Shown one piece after another: positions 25,371 through 32,999 of a DNA stretch of 36,126 nt; the stretch's first letter is position 1, and each line of letters starts with the position of its first letter. The notes under the pieces are model-generated. The model made no database searches. It was not told the DNA's origin and was given only the letters and a program-made list of their open reading frames with translations. A program made the position numbers and the translations under genes. Origin of the DNA: Faecalibacterium sp. UBA1771 (GTDB taxonomy: Bacteria; Bacillota; Clostridia; Oscillospirales; Ruminococcaceae); assembly GCA_002315315.1 (NCBI GenBank), contig DCGT01000013.1:6337-42462 (forward strand). The letters run 5' to 3'.

Positions 25371-25640
25371 TTACACCCTGTACATAGCGTCGAAGATATC
25401 ATCGCGCTGAATGCGGATCTGCAGGGCTCTTTCTTCGCCTTTTTCGGCAAGGTCGCGGCGCAGACTGTCAAAGTCGCAGTCGCAGGAGGAAATGTCGACC
25501 AACATAATCATGGTGAAATATTCCTGCATAATAGTCTGGCTGATGTCCATTACATTGACATTGTGTCCGGCAAGCAGAGCGCAGACATAAGCGATGATGC
25601 CCACAGCGTCCTTTGCCATTACGGAAACGATAGCTCTCAT
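25371..25640 (-). CDS. ACT-domain protein (UPF0237 family)
   Basis: This 89-residue protein is a single ACT domain: the beta-strand MRAIVSVMAKDAVGII, a helix, then NVNVMDISQTIMQEYFTMIMLVDIS. ACT domains bind amino acids or similar small effectors as dimers. The DAVGIIA and NVNVMDISQT segments match the UPF0237 group, related to the GcvR type. It lies directly upstream of the UPF0210 gene with a 3-base gap. ATG 25640 has an SD (AAGGAGAT). The effector cannot be read from the sequence. Confidence 0.9.
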   Translation of the reverse strand: MRAIVSVMAKDAVGIIAYVCALLAGHNVNVMDISQTIMQEYFTMIMLVDISSCDCDFDSLRRDLAEKGEERALQIRIQRDDIFDAMYRV

Positions 25641-25654
25641 TGGTTATCTCCTTA

Positions 25655-25683
25655 AATATAATATGAAAATTCGTACTTCTTAA
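25655..25683 (-). promoter_or_regulatory. Candidate promoter of the ACT-UPF0210 unit
   Basis: TTAAGA (25678-25683) and TATATT (25655-25660) are 17 bases apart on the minus strand. The transcription start would fall only a few bases before the SD, a very short leader, so a more distal promoter remains possible. Confidence 0.3.
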
Positions 25684-26040
25684 TTGCCGTGATAATGTGA
25701 GGAATAACCCGACGAATAATGACGGTTAGTCTTGATGTTCTGCCTGCTTAGCTCAAACGATTTGTATCCGCTCATATACGCAAATGCTTTGTCAAACAGA
25801 CATCAGGGACGATTATCAATCATCCACTTCACCATCACACGATAAAACAGCAAATAAATGTCTTTGCTTTTTAGCCGACGTTAAGATTATACTACTCACG
25901 CCCCGTCGGGTCAAATAAATGAAATAGGCAGGTAAATCGGAATTTGCAATGAAAAAGAATAAGAAATTAAGGTTTGGAAATATAAAACTGCATTATAAAA
26001 GTCGATTAATACATTTATCATAATATTAAACAAATTTATT
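25684..26040. other. Non-coding divergent intergenic region
   Basis: About 360 bases separate the ACT unit from the RpiB-like array. The right half (25911-26040) is very AT-rich and must hold the array promoter, but no clear -35/-10 pair stands out; CATAAT near 26019 is one possible -10. I find no convincing small gene, tRNA or known riboswitch here. Confidence 0.4.
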
Positions 26041-26051
26041 AGGAGGTCACT

Positions 26052-26612
26052 ATGAAAACTATTGCAAACAAACAACTGCTTGTAGGTTCCGATATGGGTG
26101 GCTTTGCTCTTAAAGAGGCTGTCGTAGCTTACTTCAAGAGCGAGGGCTGGGAAATTACCGATGTCGGCGCTCAGGCGGGCGACGAAGAGCCCCCCATGTT
26201 CCACCGCGTCGGCTTCAAGGTCGGCTCGCTGATTTCCGAGGGCGAATTTGAAAAGGCTCTTATCTTCTGCGGTACCGGAATGGGTATCCATATTGCCGCC
26301 AACAAGTGCCCGGGCGTTCATGCCGCAGTTATTGAGTCTATCCCCGCCGCCAAGCGCTGTGCTTGCGGAAACGGCTGCAATGTTATGTCGATGGGCGGCA
26401 ACTATGTTGCCCCGCAGACCGCCATTGAGTGCGCCAAGGAATTCCTGAGTCATAAGCTGGGCGACGGCTTTGAGGGTATCCCGGGATTCACCGAGTATCA
26501 TCAGCTTGCCCGCGATGAAATCGACGCCTTTGATTACGAGAAGTTTAAGGCCAACGGCTTTGAGCCTATCCGTCTCGGTGATGTTGAAATCGGTCGTCCC
26601 GCCAAAAAATAA
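26052..26612 (+). CDS. RpiB/LacAB-family isomerase-like protein, copy 1 of 3
   Basis: The 186-residue protein has the RpiB/LacA/LacB fold signature: VGSDMGGFALK (11-21), TDVGAQ, and the core IFCGTGMGIHIAANK (71-85) with the catalytic Cys73. Family members isomerise aldose and ketose phosphates. The His of the family motif HN-x2-NV is missing: the segment reads CGNGCNVMSMG with Gly106. A His at position 80 (GMGIHIAA) takes the place of the usual Ser. The phosphate-site GGRH-x3-R is replaced by PGFTEYHQLAR. About 25 residues extend beyond ordinary RpiB. A strong SD (AGGAGGT, 26041-26047) precedes ATG 26052. It heads the array; 51 bases separate it from copy 2. The true substrate is unknown. Confidence 0.85.
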   Translation: MKTIANKQLLVGSDMGGFALKEAVVAYFKSEGWEITDVGAQAGDEEPPMFHRVGFKVGSLISEGEFEKALIFCGTGMGIHIAANKCPGVHAAVIESIPAAKRCACGNGCNVMSMGGNYVAPQTAIECAKEFLSHKLGDGFEGIPGFTEYHQLARDEIDAFDYEKFKANGFEPIRLGDVEIGRPAKK

Positions 26613-26663
26613 GCCTTGTTAAAGACGGCTTAACCGCCGAAAAAATAAGGAGAGAAAATCAAA

Positions 26664-27230
26664 ATGAAAACTATTGCAGACAAGCAGATAGTTGTCGGTG
26701 CAGACCGAGCCGGCTATCCCCTCAAAGAGGCTGTCGTTGCCTATCTTAAGGGCGAGGGCTTTGAGGTTACCGATGTCGGCGTCACCGACCCCGATGATCC
26801 CAATCCCGAAATGTTCCATCGCATCGGCTTTAAGGTCGGCTCACTGATTTCCGAGGGCGAATTTGAAAAGGGACTTATCTTCTGCGGTACCGGTATGGGC
26901 ATCCATATTGCTGCCAACAAGTGCCCGCATGTTCACGCCGCTGTCGTAGAATCCATCCCCGCCGCCATTCGCTGTTCGACCGGCAACGGCTGCAACGTAA
27001 TGTCGATGGGCGCTTTCTATGTAGCTCCCAACACCGGCATCGAGTGCGTCAAGGGCTTCCTCGGTCACAAATTAGGCGACGGCTTTGAGAGCAACATCGG
27101 CTTTAAGGAATATCACGAGCTTGCCCGCCGCGAAATCGACGAGTTTGATTACGAAGCGTTCAAGGAGAATGATTTTGAGCCGGTACGTCTGTATGATATC
27201 ATCAGATACCGCAGACCCGCCAAGAAATAA
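26664..27230 (+). CDS. RpiB/LacAB-family isomerase-like protein, copy 2 of 3
   Basis: The 188-residue protein aligns with copy 1 from MKTIADKQ to the PAKK end. It keeps Cys74 in IFCGTGMGIHIAANK and has Gly107 where RpiB has the catalytic His (TGNGCNVMSMG). The nucleotide-like loop reads VGADRAGYPLK, with Arg where copy 1 has Met and ordinary RpiB has His. A short Pro/Asp insert (TDPDDPNPE, 41-49) differs from copy 1. Its central block is close to copy 1 at the DNA level, which points to a fairly recent duplication or to gene conversion. The SD is AAGGAGAG at 26647-26654. Copy 3 starts 47 bases after its stop. Confidence 0.85.
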   Translation: MKTIADKQIVVGADRAGYPLKEAVVAYLKGEGFEVTDVGVTDPDDPNPEMFHRIGFKVGSLISEGEFEKGLIFCGTGMGIHIAANKCPHVHAAVVESIPAAIRCSTGNGCNVMSMGAFYVAPNTGIECVKGFLGHKLGDGFESNIGFKEYHELARREIDEFDYEAFKENDFEPVRLYDIIRYRRPAKK

Positions 27231-27277
27231 TTTACGACCCAAACCACATTACTTAAAATTTTATTAAGGAGAAAACT

Positions 27278-27838
27278 ATGAAAACAGTTGCCAATAAGCA
27301 GATAGTCGTCGGTGCCGACGGCGGCGGAGTAGACCTTAAAAATCATGTAGTCGCTTGGCTTGAGAGCGAAGGCTGGGAAGTCCTCGACCTCGGCTGCAAG
27401 GTTCGCGGCGAAGAGAATTCCCCGATGTTCCAGCGTGTCGGCTTCAAGGTCGGCGCCAAAATCTCCGAGGGCGAATATGAAAAGGGACTCATCTTCTGCG
27501 GTACCGGCATGGGTATTCACATTGCCGCCAGCAGATGCCCGCACGTTCACGCCGCCGTTATCGAGTCTGTAGCCGCCGCTCAGCGCTGCGCTACCGGCAA
27601 CGGCTGCAACATTATGTCTATGGGCGGCAACTATGTTGCTCCCGCCACCGCCATCGAGTGCGTAAAGGCATTCCTCGGACACAACCTCGGCGACACATTC
27701 GAGAATTTCCCGGGATTCTATGAGTATCACAAGCTCGCCCGTGACGAAATCGAAGCTTTTGATTATGAGGCTTACAAAGCAAACGGCTTCCAGCCCATCA
27801 AGCTCGGCGACGTCAAGCTCGAAAGACCCAAGAAGTAA
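27278..27838 (+). CDS. RpiB/LacAB-family isomerase-like protein, copy 3 of 3
   Basis: The 186-residue protein is the most diverged copy. Cys74 (IFCGTGMGIHIAA) is kept, but the following ANK becomes ASR, and the loop near residue 14 is VGADGGGVDLK. As in the other copies, Gly (TGNGCNIMSMG) replaces the usual His. The LGAA-like C-terminal extension with EAFDYEAYKANGFQPIKLG is also shared. AAGGAG precedes ATG 27278. A strong terminator follows at 27858. No kinase, regulator or transporter is on the same strand, so the array is a unit of three paralogues alone; a mixed oligomer, as in LacA/LacB, is one possibility. Confidence 0.85.
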   Translation: MKTVANKQIVVGADGGGVDLKNHVVAWLESEGWEVLDLGCKVRGEENSPMFQRVGFKVGAKISEGEYEKGLIFCGTGMGIHIAASRCPHVHAAVIESVAAAQRCATGNGCNIMSMGGNYVAPATAIECVKAFLGHNLGDTFENFPGFYEYHKLARDEIEAFDYEAYKANGFQPIKLGDVKLERPKK

Positions 27839-27857
27839 TTTATTCACTACCGAAAAT

Positions 27858-27894
27858 TTATCCCCTGCTCTATCGGGCAGGGGATAATTGTTTT
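27858..27894. terminator. Terminator after the RpiB-like array
   Basis: TTATCCCCTGC (27858-27868) pairs perfectly with 27877-27887 around an 8-base loop, and TTGTTTT follows on the plus strand. The convergent MFS gene ends at 27905, so this hairpin may serve both directions. Confidence 0.8.
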
Positions 27895-27904
27895 ACAATC
27901 AAAA

Positions 27905-29092
27905 CTACTCTTTAATTCCGTATTTCTTTTCGTCGCTCTTGGTTTTCAGATAAAACAATATAACCGCGCCGATTACGAAAATTATCGAAAAGCCTCTGAA
28001 CAGCACGGTATATCCGAATTTCTCGACCACAAAGCCGCTGATTATCGGAGAAACGGCATTGCCGATATCCTGACCTATAAAACAGGTGCTGCTGACGACG
28101 CCCGCCTTTTCACGACCTATCTGTTTAAGGCAGGTGGACTGGATTCCCGGAGCACCCGCGCCTTGACTGATCGCCTTGATTGCCGCAGCAACGAGCACCA
28201 CCCACAGCGAATATGCTCCACCAAGCAGGAAGAATGCAATTCCGAACAGCAGAATAGACGGATAGAGAATTATTTTAAGACCTCTGCGGTCAACAAGCTT
28301 GCCGGCAAATGGTCTGATTGCGACCATAGACAGCGAATAAACGGTAAAGAACAGCGCGATGTTCCCGATTCCTCTCTCCTCTCCGAACAATACCATAAGC
28401 GAGTTGACGATTCCGTTTCCGCTCGAAAACAGACAAAGAATAAAGGCATAGGGCAGAATACGGAGCGAAATGAGGTTGTTGATATCGAATTTCCCGTCGG
28501 TCTGCGGCTTAGGCTCGTGCTTATACGGCATAAATACGATAATCAAAATACCTATCAGGCATATCACGCCCGCAACGGCAAAGCAAAGAGTATATCCGCC
28601 CCATTCTACCAGCTTTAACCCGACCGGAGCACCCATTGCCTGCGACAGCGTAGTACCGAGAGCCATCCAGCCCATACCCTCACCGAGTCTGCTCTTGGGA
28701 ATAAACATCGTATTGAACGCCATAAGCGCAACACCGTTGAACGAAAACGCAATGCCGTGAAGCAGTCGGACGATAAACAGCATCGCAACCGTTTTTGCGA
28801 ACATCATCAGAAAAAGGCAAAGTGCCACAAGCGCATTCGATATGAGAATAATGGTTTTACGGTTATAACGGTCGCTGAAAAGTCCCGATACCGGACGCAA
28901 AAATAATGCCGTAACTGACATTATCGACGCAATTGTCGTAGCAATGGTAAGAGGAGCACCGAGGCTTATGGCAAACGATGAGATGAGCGGAGTTACCATC
29001 TGCGATGCGGCATTCAGCACTGTACCGATAATGAGCAGCATTATGTACGAGCTGTTCCACAGCTTTTCCTGCGGTTGGTTGTCGTTGTTCAT
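27905..29092 (-). CDS. MFS transporter, 12 transmembrane helices
   Basis: This 395-residue major facilitator has twelve predicted hydrophobic helices split by a central loop around 195-210 (MPYKHEPKPQTDGKFD). The MFS signature between helices 2 and 3 reads GLFSDRYNRKT (about 70-80), and its counterpart in the second half is GKLVDRRGLK. RLLHGIAFSFNG in helix 4 with MGAPVG in helix 5 is more usual in exporters of the drug/metallophore type than in sugar porters. The direction of transport and the substrate are not known. ATG 29092 is preceded by AAAGGT. It is a single gene on the opposite strand to the RpiB-like array, with its own strong promoter. Confidence 0.9.
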   Translation of the reverse strand: MNNDNQPQEKLWNSSYIMLLIIGTVLNAASQMVTPLISSFAISLGAPLTIATTIASIMSVTALFLRPVSGLFSDRYNRKTIILISNALVALCLFLMMFAKTVAMLFIVRLLHGIAFSFNGVALMAFNTMFIPKSRLGEGMGWMALGTTLSQAMGAPVGLKLVEWGGYTLCFAVAGVICLIGILIIVFMPYKHEPKPQTDGKFDINNLISLRILPYAFILCLFSSGNGIVNSLMVLFGEERGIGNIALFFTVYSLSMVAIRPFAGKLVDRRGLKIILYPSILLFGIAFFLLGGAYSLWVVLVAAAIKAISQGAGAPGIQSTCLKQIGREKAGVVSSTCFIGQDIGNAVSPIISGFVVEKFGYTVLFRGFSIIFVIGAVILFYLKTKSDEKKYGIKE

Positions 29093-29128
29093 TTGGAATA
29101 TTACCTTTCTGTCTGACTTTTGAATAGC

Positions 29129-29202
29129 AGTATAACACGGTTTGCCCGCGCACTGTAAGCTTTTACTGTAATAATTATATCAAACTGACGGGCAATTATC
29201 AA
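29129..29202 (-). promoter_or_regulatory. Promoters of the MFS gene
   Basis: The stronger candidate is TTGATA (29197-29202) with a perfect TATAAT (29174-29179), spacer 17 and extended TGA. A second, closer one is TTACAG (29153-29158) with TATACT (29129-29134), spacer 18 and extended TGT. Confidence 0.6.
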
Positions 29203-29223
29203 ATTTTGTAAACGAGATAACAT

Positions 29224-29256
29224 AAAAAAGCCGAGCCTCCTTATCGGAAGCTCGGC
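29224..29256 (-). terminator. Terminator of gap
   Basis: GCCGAGC (29230-29236) pairs with 29250-29256, with three more pairs inside after one mismatch. On the minus strand six T follow directly. It lies about 30 bases past the gap stop. Confidence 0.85.
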
Positions 29257-29288
29257 AGCACAATGTTCTTATAAGACTTTGAGTAAAA

Positions 29289-30296
29289 TTACTCGGCGTC
29301 AACCTTGGCCATGTGCTCAATGAGGTCGACAACCTTGTTGGAATAACCCCACTCGTTGTCATACCAAGCGCAGACCTTTACGAAGGTATCGGTAAGAGCA
29401 ATACCTGCGCCGGCGTCAAAGATGCTGGTGCGGGAATCGGTATAGAAATCAGAGGATACGACCGGCTCATCGGTGTAGCCCATAATACCCTTCAGCTCGC
29501 CCTCGGAAGCGGCCTTCATGGCGGCGCAGATCTCATCATACTTTGCCGGCTTGGCAAGGTTGCAGGTCAGGTCGACGATGGAGACGTCCGGAGTCGGGAC
29601 ACGCAGAGACATACCGGTAAGCTTTCCGTTAAGCTCCGGAATAACCTTACCGACAGCCTTGGCGGCACCGGTGGTGCTGGGGATGATGTTGTGGGCAGCA
29701 GCACGTCCGCCGCGCCAATCCTTGGCAGAAAGACCGTCAACGGTCTTCTGGGTGGCGGTGATGGAGTGAACAGTGGTCATAAGACCCTCGGTGATGCCCC
29801 AATTGTCATTCAGAACCTTGGCGAGAGGAGCCAGGCAGTTGGTGGTGCAGGAAGCGTTGGATACGAAATCCATATCCTTGGTGTAGGTCTTGTGGTTTAC
29901 GCCCATAACGAACATCGGGGTGTCGTCCTTGGCGGGGGCACTCATGATGACCTTCTTAGCTCCGGCGGTCAGATGACCCTGAGCCTTCTCCTTGGTAAGG
30001 AACAGACCGGTGGACTCAACGATATAGTCGGCGCCGATTTTGCCCCAAGGCAGGTTCTCTTTTTCACGCTCGCTGAAAACAGCGATCTCGCGGCCGTTAA
30101 CGATGATGGAATGGTCGGTATAGTCGACGGTTCCCTCAAACTTGCCGTGTACGGTGTCGTACTTGAGCATATAAGCCATATAATCCGGGGTGATGAGGTC
30201 GTTGATGCCGACGACTTCAACATTGGGATGATTCAGGCTGGCGCGGAAAACGAGACGGCCGATACGACCAAAGCCATTGATACCTACTTTAATCAT
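29289..30296 (-). CDS. gap: Glyceraldehyde-3-phosphate dehydrogenase
   Basis: The 335-residue glycolytic enzyme oxidises glyceraldehyde 3-phosphate to 1,3-bisphosphoglycerate with NAD. The Rossmann motif is GFGRIGR (8-14), the catalytic Cys150 lies in SNASCTTNCLAP, and the C-terminal WYDNEWGYS is intact. Start ATG 30296 follows SD GGAGGGAA; a longer reading frame from further upstream would add 25 residues absent from the family and is rejected. It stands alone, without pgk or tpi, but with a good promoter and a strong terminator, as expected for a highly expressed gene. Confidence 0.97.
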   Translation of the reverse strand: MIKVGINGFGRIGRLVFRASLNHPNVEVVGINDLITPDYMAYMLKYDTVHGKFEGTVDYTDHSIIVNGREIAVFSEREKENLPWGKIGADYIVESTGLFLTKEKAQGHLTAGAKKVIMSAPAKDDTPMFVMGVNHKTYTKDMDFVSNASCTTNCLAPLAKVLNDNWGITEGLMTTVHSITATQKTVDGLSAKDWRGGRAAAHNIIPSTTGAAKAVGKVIPELNGKLTGMSLRVPTPDVSIVDLTCNLAKPAKYDEICAAMKAASEGELKGIMGYTDEPVVSSDFYTDSRTSIFDAGAGIALTDTFVKVCAWYDNEWGYSNKVVDLIEHMAKVDAE

Positions 30297-30341
30297 TGGA
30301 AAATTCCCTCCGTTAAAAAATTTTGCTTTACTTGCTGAATC

Positions 30342-30371
30342 ATTATACCACAAAAAATAATGTCTTTTCAA
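30342..30371 (-). promoter_or_regulatory. Promoter of gap
   Basis: TTGAAA (30366-30371) and a perfect TATAAT (30342-30347) are 18 bases apart on the minus strand, with an extended TGG before the -10. The leader is about 40 bases. Confidence 0.7.
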
Positions 30372-30376
30372 TTACC

Positions 30377-30396
30377 TGCGTTAAAATAATAACGCA
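30377..30396. repeat. Inverted repeat upstream of the gap promoter
   Basis: TGCGTTA (30377-30383) and its exact complement (30390-30396) flank 6 bases, five bases upstream of the gap -35 box. The position suits a regulator-binding site; no known regulator consensus is matched. Confidence 0.4.
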
Positions 30397-30549
30397 TTTT
30401 TCTGTAAAAAATAATGAAAATTCATCAAAATGATTATATTGTAAATTCCTGCCTTTAAATAGGGCGGTGTACCGAATTATTTTTTATCTCCCGACGCATA
30501 TTATGATAATACGTCTGCAAAATCACATTCCGAAAACCGAGCGCAGAAA

Positions 30550-30578
30550 TTGAAAAAACGAAAAAAATCTGCTAATAT
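30550..30578 (+). promoter_or_regulatory. Promoter of the HATPase gene
   Basis: TTGAAA (30550-30555) and TAATAT (30573-30578) are 17 bases apart, with an extended TGC before the -10. The predicted start is near 30585, which rules out an ATG at 30584 as the translation start and supports 30608. Confidence 0.5.
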
Positions 30579-30607
30579 GTAAAATGATGTCGAAGGAGAT
30601 AAATAAT

Positions 30608-31681
30608 ATGGACAATTACAGTGCTTATGAGCGTCTGTCCGCCGCAGTGGCGGTTTTTGACCGACAGCTCAACATCATCTATAAAAACGGCAGTGCCGGT
30701 ATTATCCCGACCTCAGCAGGCAGATTGGTGCTTGAGGGCGCGGATTTTGACGAAATCGTAAAGCAGCTTGCATTCGTTCCCGCCGTCACACTGCCGAGCA
30801 CCTCCGTTACGGGCGGCACCGTCTGCCGCACCATAACAAAGGACGGCGACAACTACTGTCTGATAGTATCCGCCATCGGCATTCGGGTGTCGGCTGTTCC
30901 TCTTCTGCTCGGCGGAATCGACTTTTTCGATTCATACACCCGCCATATTGCTCAGAAATCGTTTATCAGCGCCGACAAGGTTGACCTCTCGCTGAATGAC
31001 GACGGATATGCGAGCGACGATTTGGACGAAGCCATGAGAGGTTATTTCGGCTTTATGCGTGCAAGCCGAAACATAAAATACTCAAGTCTTATCGAGCTTA
31101 TGAACCGCGAAAACAGCGAAAGCGTCTGCGATCTCGTTATTCTCTGCTCCGATCTTGTAGCCGCCGCCGATATTGTGACAGCGCGCGGAATCAAAATTTC
31201 TTTTGAATCCTCTGCGGAGAGTGCCTGCTGTAAAATAAACAAATCTGCTTTTGAAACGGTGCTGTTGAACCTCATCGACAACAGCATAAAATACACAAGG
31301 GACGGCAACTCCATTCATATAAAGCTTGACGTCTCAGGGGAACGAGTAGGTGTTTCGGTTGTCGATTTCGGCGTCGGGATGAAGCCCGAAAACCTCGTAT
31401 CGGCAAAAGCTCCGTATTTCTCGGAAAATCCTCTTGATGAGCATGACGCAAGACCCGGTCTCGGTCTGGGTCTTACCGTCGCCGAAACGGTTGCATCGTA
31501 TTACGGAGGTACTCTGCTGATAGAGAGCGTATTAGGCAAAGGCACTTCGGTAACGCTGACACTGCCGATATGCCGCGGCGAATCACCCGACATCAAAGCT
31601 ACACGCTCCGGCTATGTCACCGATCGCTTTTCACCGCTCTATATTATGCTGAACGACTCGGTAGAGCAGTTTGCCAAATAA
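30608..31681 (+). CDS. PAS-like/HATPase_c protein, atypical sensor kinase without a visible phospho-acceptor His
   Basis: From ATG 30608 (SD AAGGAGA 8 bases upstream) the protein has 357 residues. A PAS-like start (AVAVFDRQLNIIYKN, 14-27) leads into a middle helical region, then a GHKL ATPase domain: N-box NLIDN (221-225), G1 DFGVG (253-257), G2 GLGLG (284-288) and a GKGTSVTLTLP end. In place of the usual HELRTP phospho-acceptor stretch the helix reads FMRASRNIKYSSLIE, with no His. No membrane helix is visible, so it is probably cytoplasmic. No response regulator is adjacent. It may be a pseudo-kinase, an anti-sigma-like or sporulation-type phosphotransfer ATPase, or an adaptor. About 45 residues after the ATPase domain are unassigned. 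Confidence 0.82.
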   Translation: MDNYSAYERLSAAVAVFDRQLNIIYKNGSAGIIPTSAGRLVLEGADFDEIVKQLAFVPAVTLPSTSVTGGTVCRTITKDGDNYCLIVSAIGIRVSAVPLLLGGIDFFDSYTRHIAQKSFISADKVDLSLNDDGYASDDLDEAMRGYFGFMRASRNIKYSSLIELMNRENSESVCDLVILCSDLVAAADIVTARGIKISFESSAESACCKINKSAFETVLLNLIDNSIKYTRDGNSIHIKLDVSGERVGVSVVDFGVGMKPENLVSAKAPYFSENPLDEHDARPGLGLGLTVAETVASYYGGTLLIESVLGKGTSVTLTLPICRGESPDIKATRSGYVTDRFSPLYIMLNDSVEQFAK

Positions 31682-31689
31682 TTCATGAC

Positions 31690-31721
31690 AGCGCCTTTGC
31701 ATAATGTCAAAGGCGCTTTTG
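31690..31721 (+). terminator. Terminator of the HATPase gene
   Basis: AGCGCCTTTG (31690-31699) pairs perfectly with 31708-31717 around 8 bases, followed by TTTT. It is 8 bases past the stop codon. Confidence 0.85.
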
Positions 31722-31875
31722 ATTTGAATACGGACAACATTCGTATGCTGTCCCGACAAAAACCTGTTACAGATATTGCGCCGCATTGATGAAATAATAA
31801 AAACAGCAACGGCAATGCAACAATTCGCAATGAAATTTACACCTAACAAACGGTATGACATCAACGGAGGAATAT

Positions 31876-32865
31876 ATGAAAAAGATAATTGCACTTTTAC
31901 TGCTCACCGCTCTGCTTGCAGGCTGTTCGGCGGTAAATAAAACGGACGGAGTTGAAACCGATTTAACTGTCGAGGTCAAGGCAAACGCAGAGTTTATCGG
32001 CGTCGTTACAAAAATCGACGGGAGCTGTATGCTTGTTGAGCCTGACCCCGATTCCGACGCCTACCGCTCGTCAAGCGTCATTTCGATAGCGTTGTCCGAC
32101 ATCACCGACGGCTCGGCTCCCTCGGTCGGCGACCTGTATTTAATCGAATATAACGGAGATATTCTCGAAACCTTCCCCACAGGCATAAGCAATATTATCC
32201 GCTGTGAGGCTGTTGAAGCCAATTTATCCTACGATGCGCACGACGAAAGCAATACCGAAAAGGAGCTTCTGCCGCTTGCGGTGTTTTCCGACTATATCGA
32301 CAAGGTACAAAAAGCACCAGAGGAAAAGAAGATAAGTCTCACCATCGGCGCGCTGTCCGAACAAAATCAGCACCGATACAACGGCGATGAACTGCAGGTA
32401 TTTGCCGATTTCATCAAGGATGAGCTCGGCATCGAGCTTGATGACCGCTGGCAGACCTTAACACATTATTATGATGTGAATAAAACAACGGGAATGGTGC
32501 AGTTTCAATATTTTATCGGCGACATAGGCACCGACAAAAGCATAGTTTTCAACCTAACCGACGGAATCTCAGACATTATGTACTACAGCAATATCTATGC
32601 CGAAGCCGACGAACAAAAGCTGATTGACAGAGTAGCCGAATTTTACGGCAGATACGAGCAGGAGCAGTATTGCCCGCAGGAGGGCGAAGAGATTACGGAC
32701 AGCACCGGCGCAATAATCACATACAGCTACCCCGTCGACACTCTGACCTACTGTTACAATGTTTTTTTCACATACGGTGAAAACAAGGTTATAAACAACG
32801 ACTACGGTACATGGTGCGTTATCGGTGAGAATGGAGAAGCAGCGCAGCCGTATCGGAGAGATTAA
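31876..32865 (+). CDS. Lipoprotein of unknown function
   Basis: From ATG 31876 (SD GGAGGAA) the protein has 329 residues. The signal is MKKIIALLLLTALLAGC with Cys17 as the lipidated residue. Residues 35-110 look like a small beta-barrel (FIGVVTKIDG...VGDLYLIEYNGDI...IRCEAV), reminiscent of DUF3221-type OB-like domains in Firmicutes lipoproteins. The C-terminal 180 residues are acidic, rich in Tyr and Asp, with no motif I recognise. An ATG 21 bases upstream gives MTSTEEY before the signal and lacks an SD. It follows the HATPase gene after a terminator and has no clear promoter of its own in the 155-base gap. Function unknown. Confidence 0.82.
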   Translation: MKKIIALLLLTALLAGCSAVNKTDGVETDLTVEVKANAEFIGVVTKIDGSCMLVEPDPDSDAYRSSSVISIALSDITDGSAPSVGDLYLIEYNGDILETFPTGISNIIRCEAVEANLSYDAHDESNTEKELLPLAVFSDYIDKVQKAPEEKKISLTIGALSEQNQHRYNGDELQVFADFIKDELGIELDDRWQTLTHYYDVNKTTGMVQFQYFIGDIGTDKSIVFNLTDGISDIMYYSNIYAEADEQKLIDRVAEFYGRYEQEQYCPQEGEEITDSTGAIITYSYPVDTLTYCYNVFFTYGENKVINNDYGTWCVIGENGEAAQPYRRD

Positions 32866-32928
32866 CACGCCACTCGTATACGGCGCGTTATCGACAATAG
32901 CGGAAAATCGGTGTATCTCTCGGACTGA

Positions 32929-32954
32929 AAAAGGCGGGCATATGCCCGCCTTTT
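32929..32954. terminator. Terminator of the lipoprotein gene
   Basis: A perfect 26-base palindrome has GGCGGGCA in its arms, AAAA on the left and TTTT on the right, so it can act on both strands. It lies 63 bases past the lipoprotein stop. Confidence 0.8.
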
Positions 32955-32999
32955 CTGTTGATTCGACATTGCGTCGTTGTCTGCATTCTGCCGCATCTG

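Larger units (their letters stand above)
30297..30607. other. Divergent intergenic region between gap and the HATPase gene
   Basis: The 311 bases hold the gap promoter and its upstream inverted repeat, the promoter of the HATPase gene and that gene's SD (AAGGAGA, 30593-30599). Between 30400 and 30545 it is AT-rich, and I see no further gene or RNA structure. Confidence 0.6.

Noticed and set aside
25911..27847. Minus-strand frames opposite the RpiB-like genes (25911-26501, 26619-26819, 27149-27847)
   Set aside because: Each mirrors one paralogue and arises three times only because the genes are duplicated; no SD or family match.
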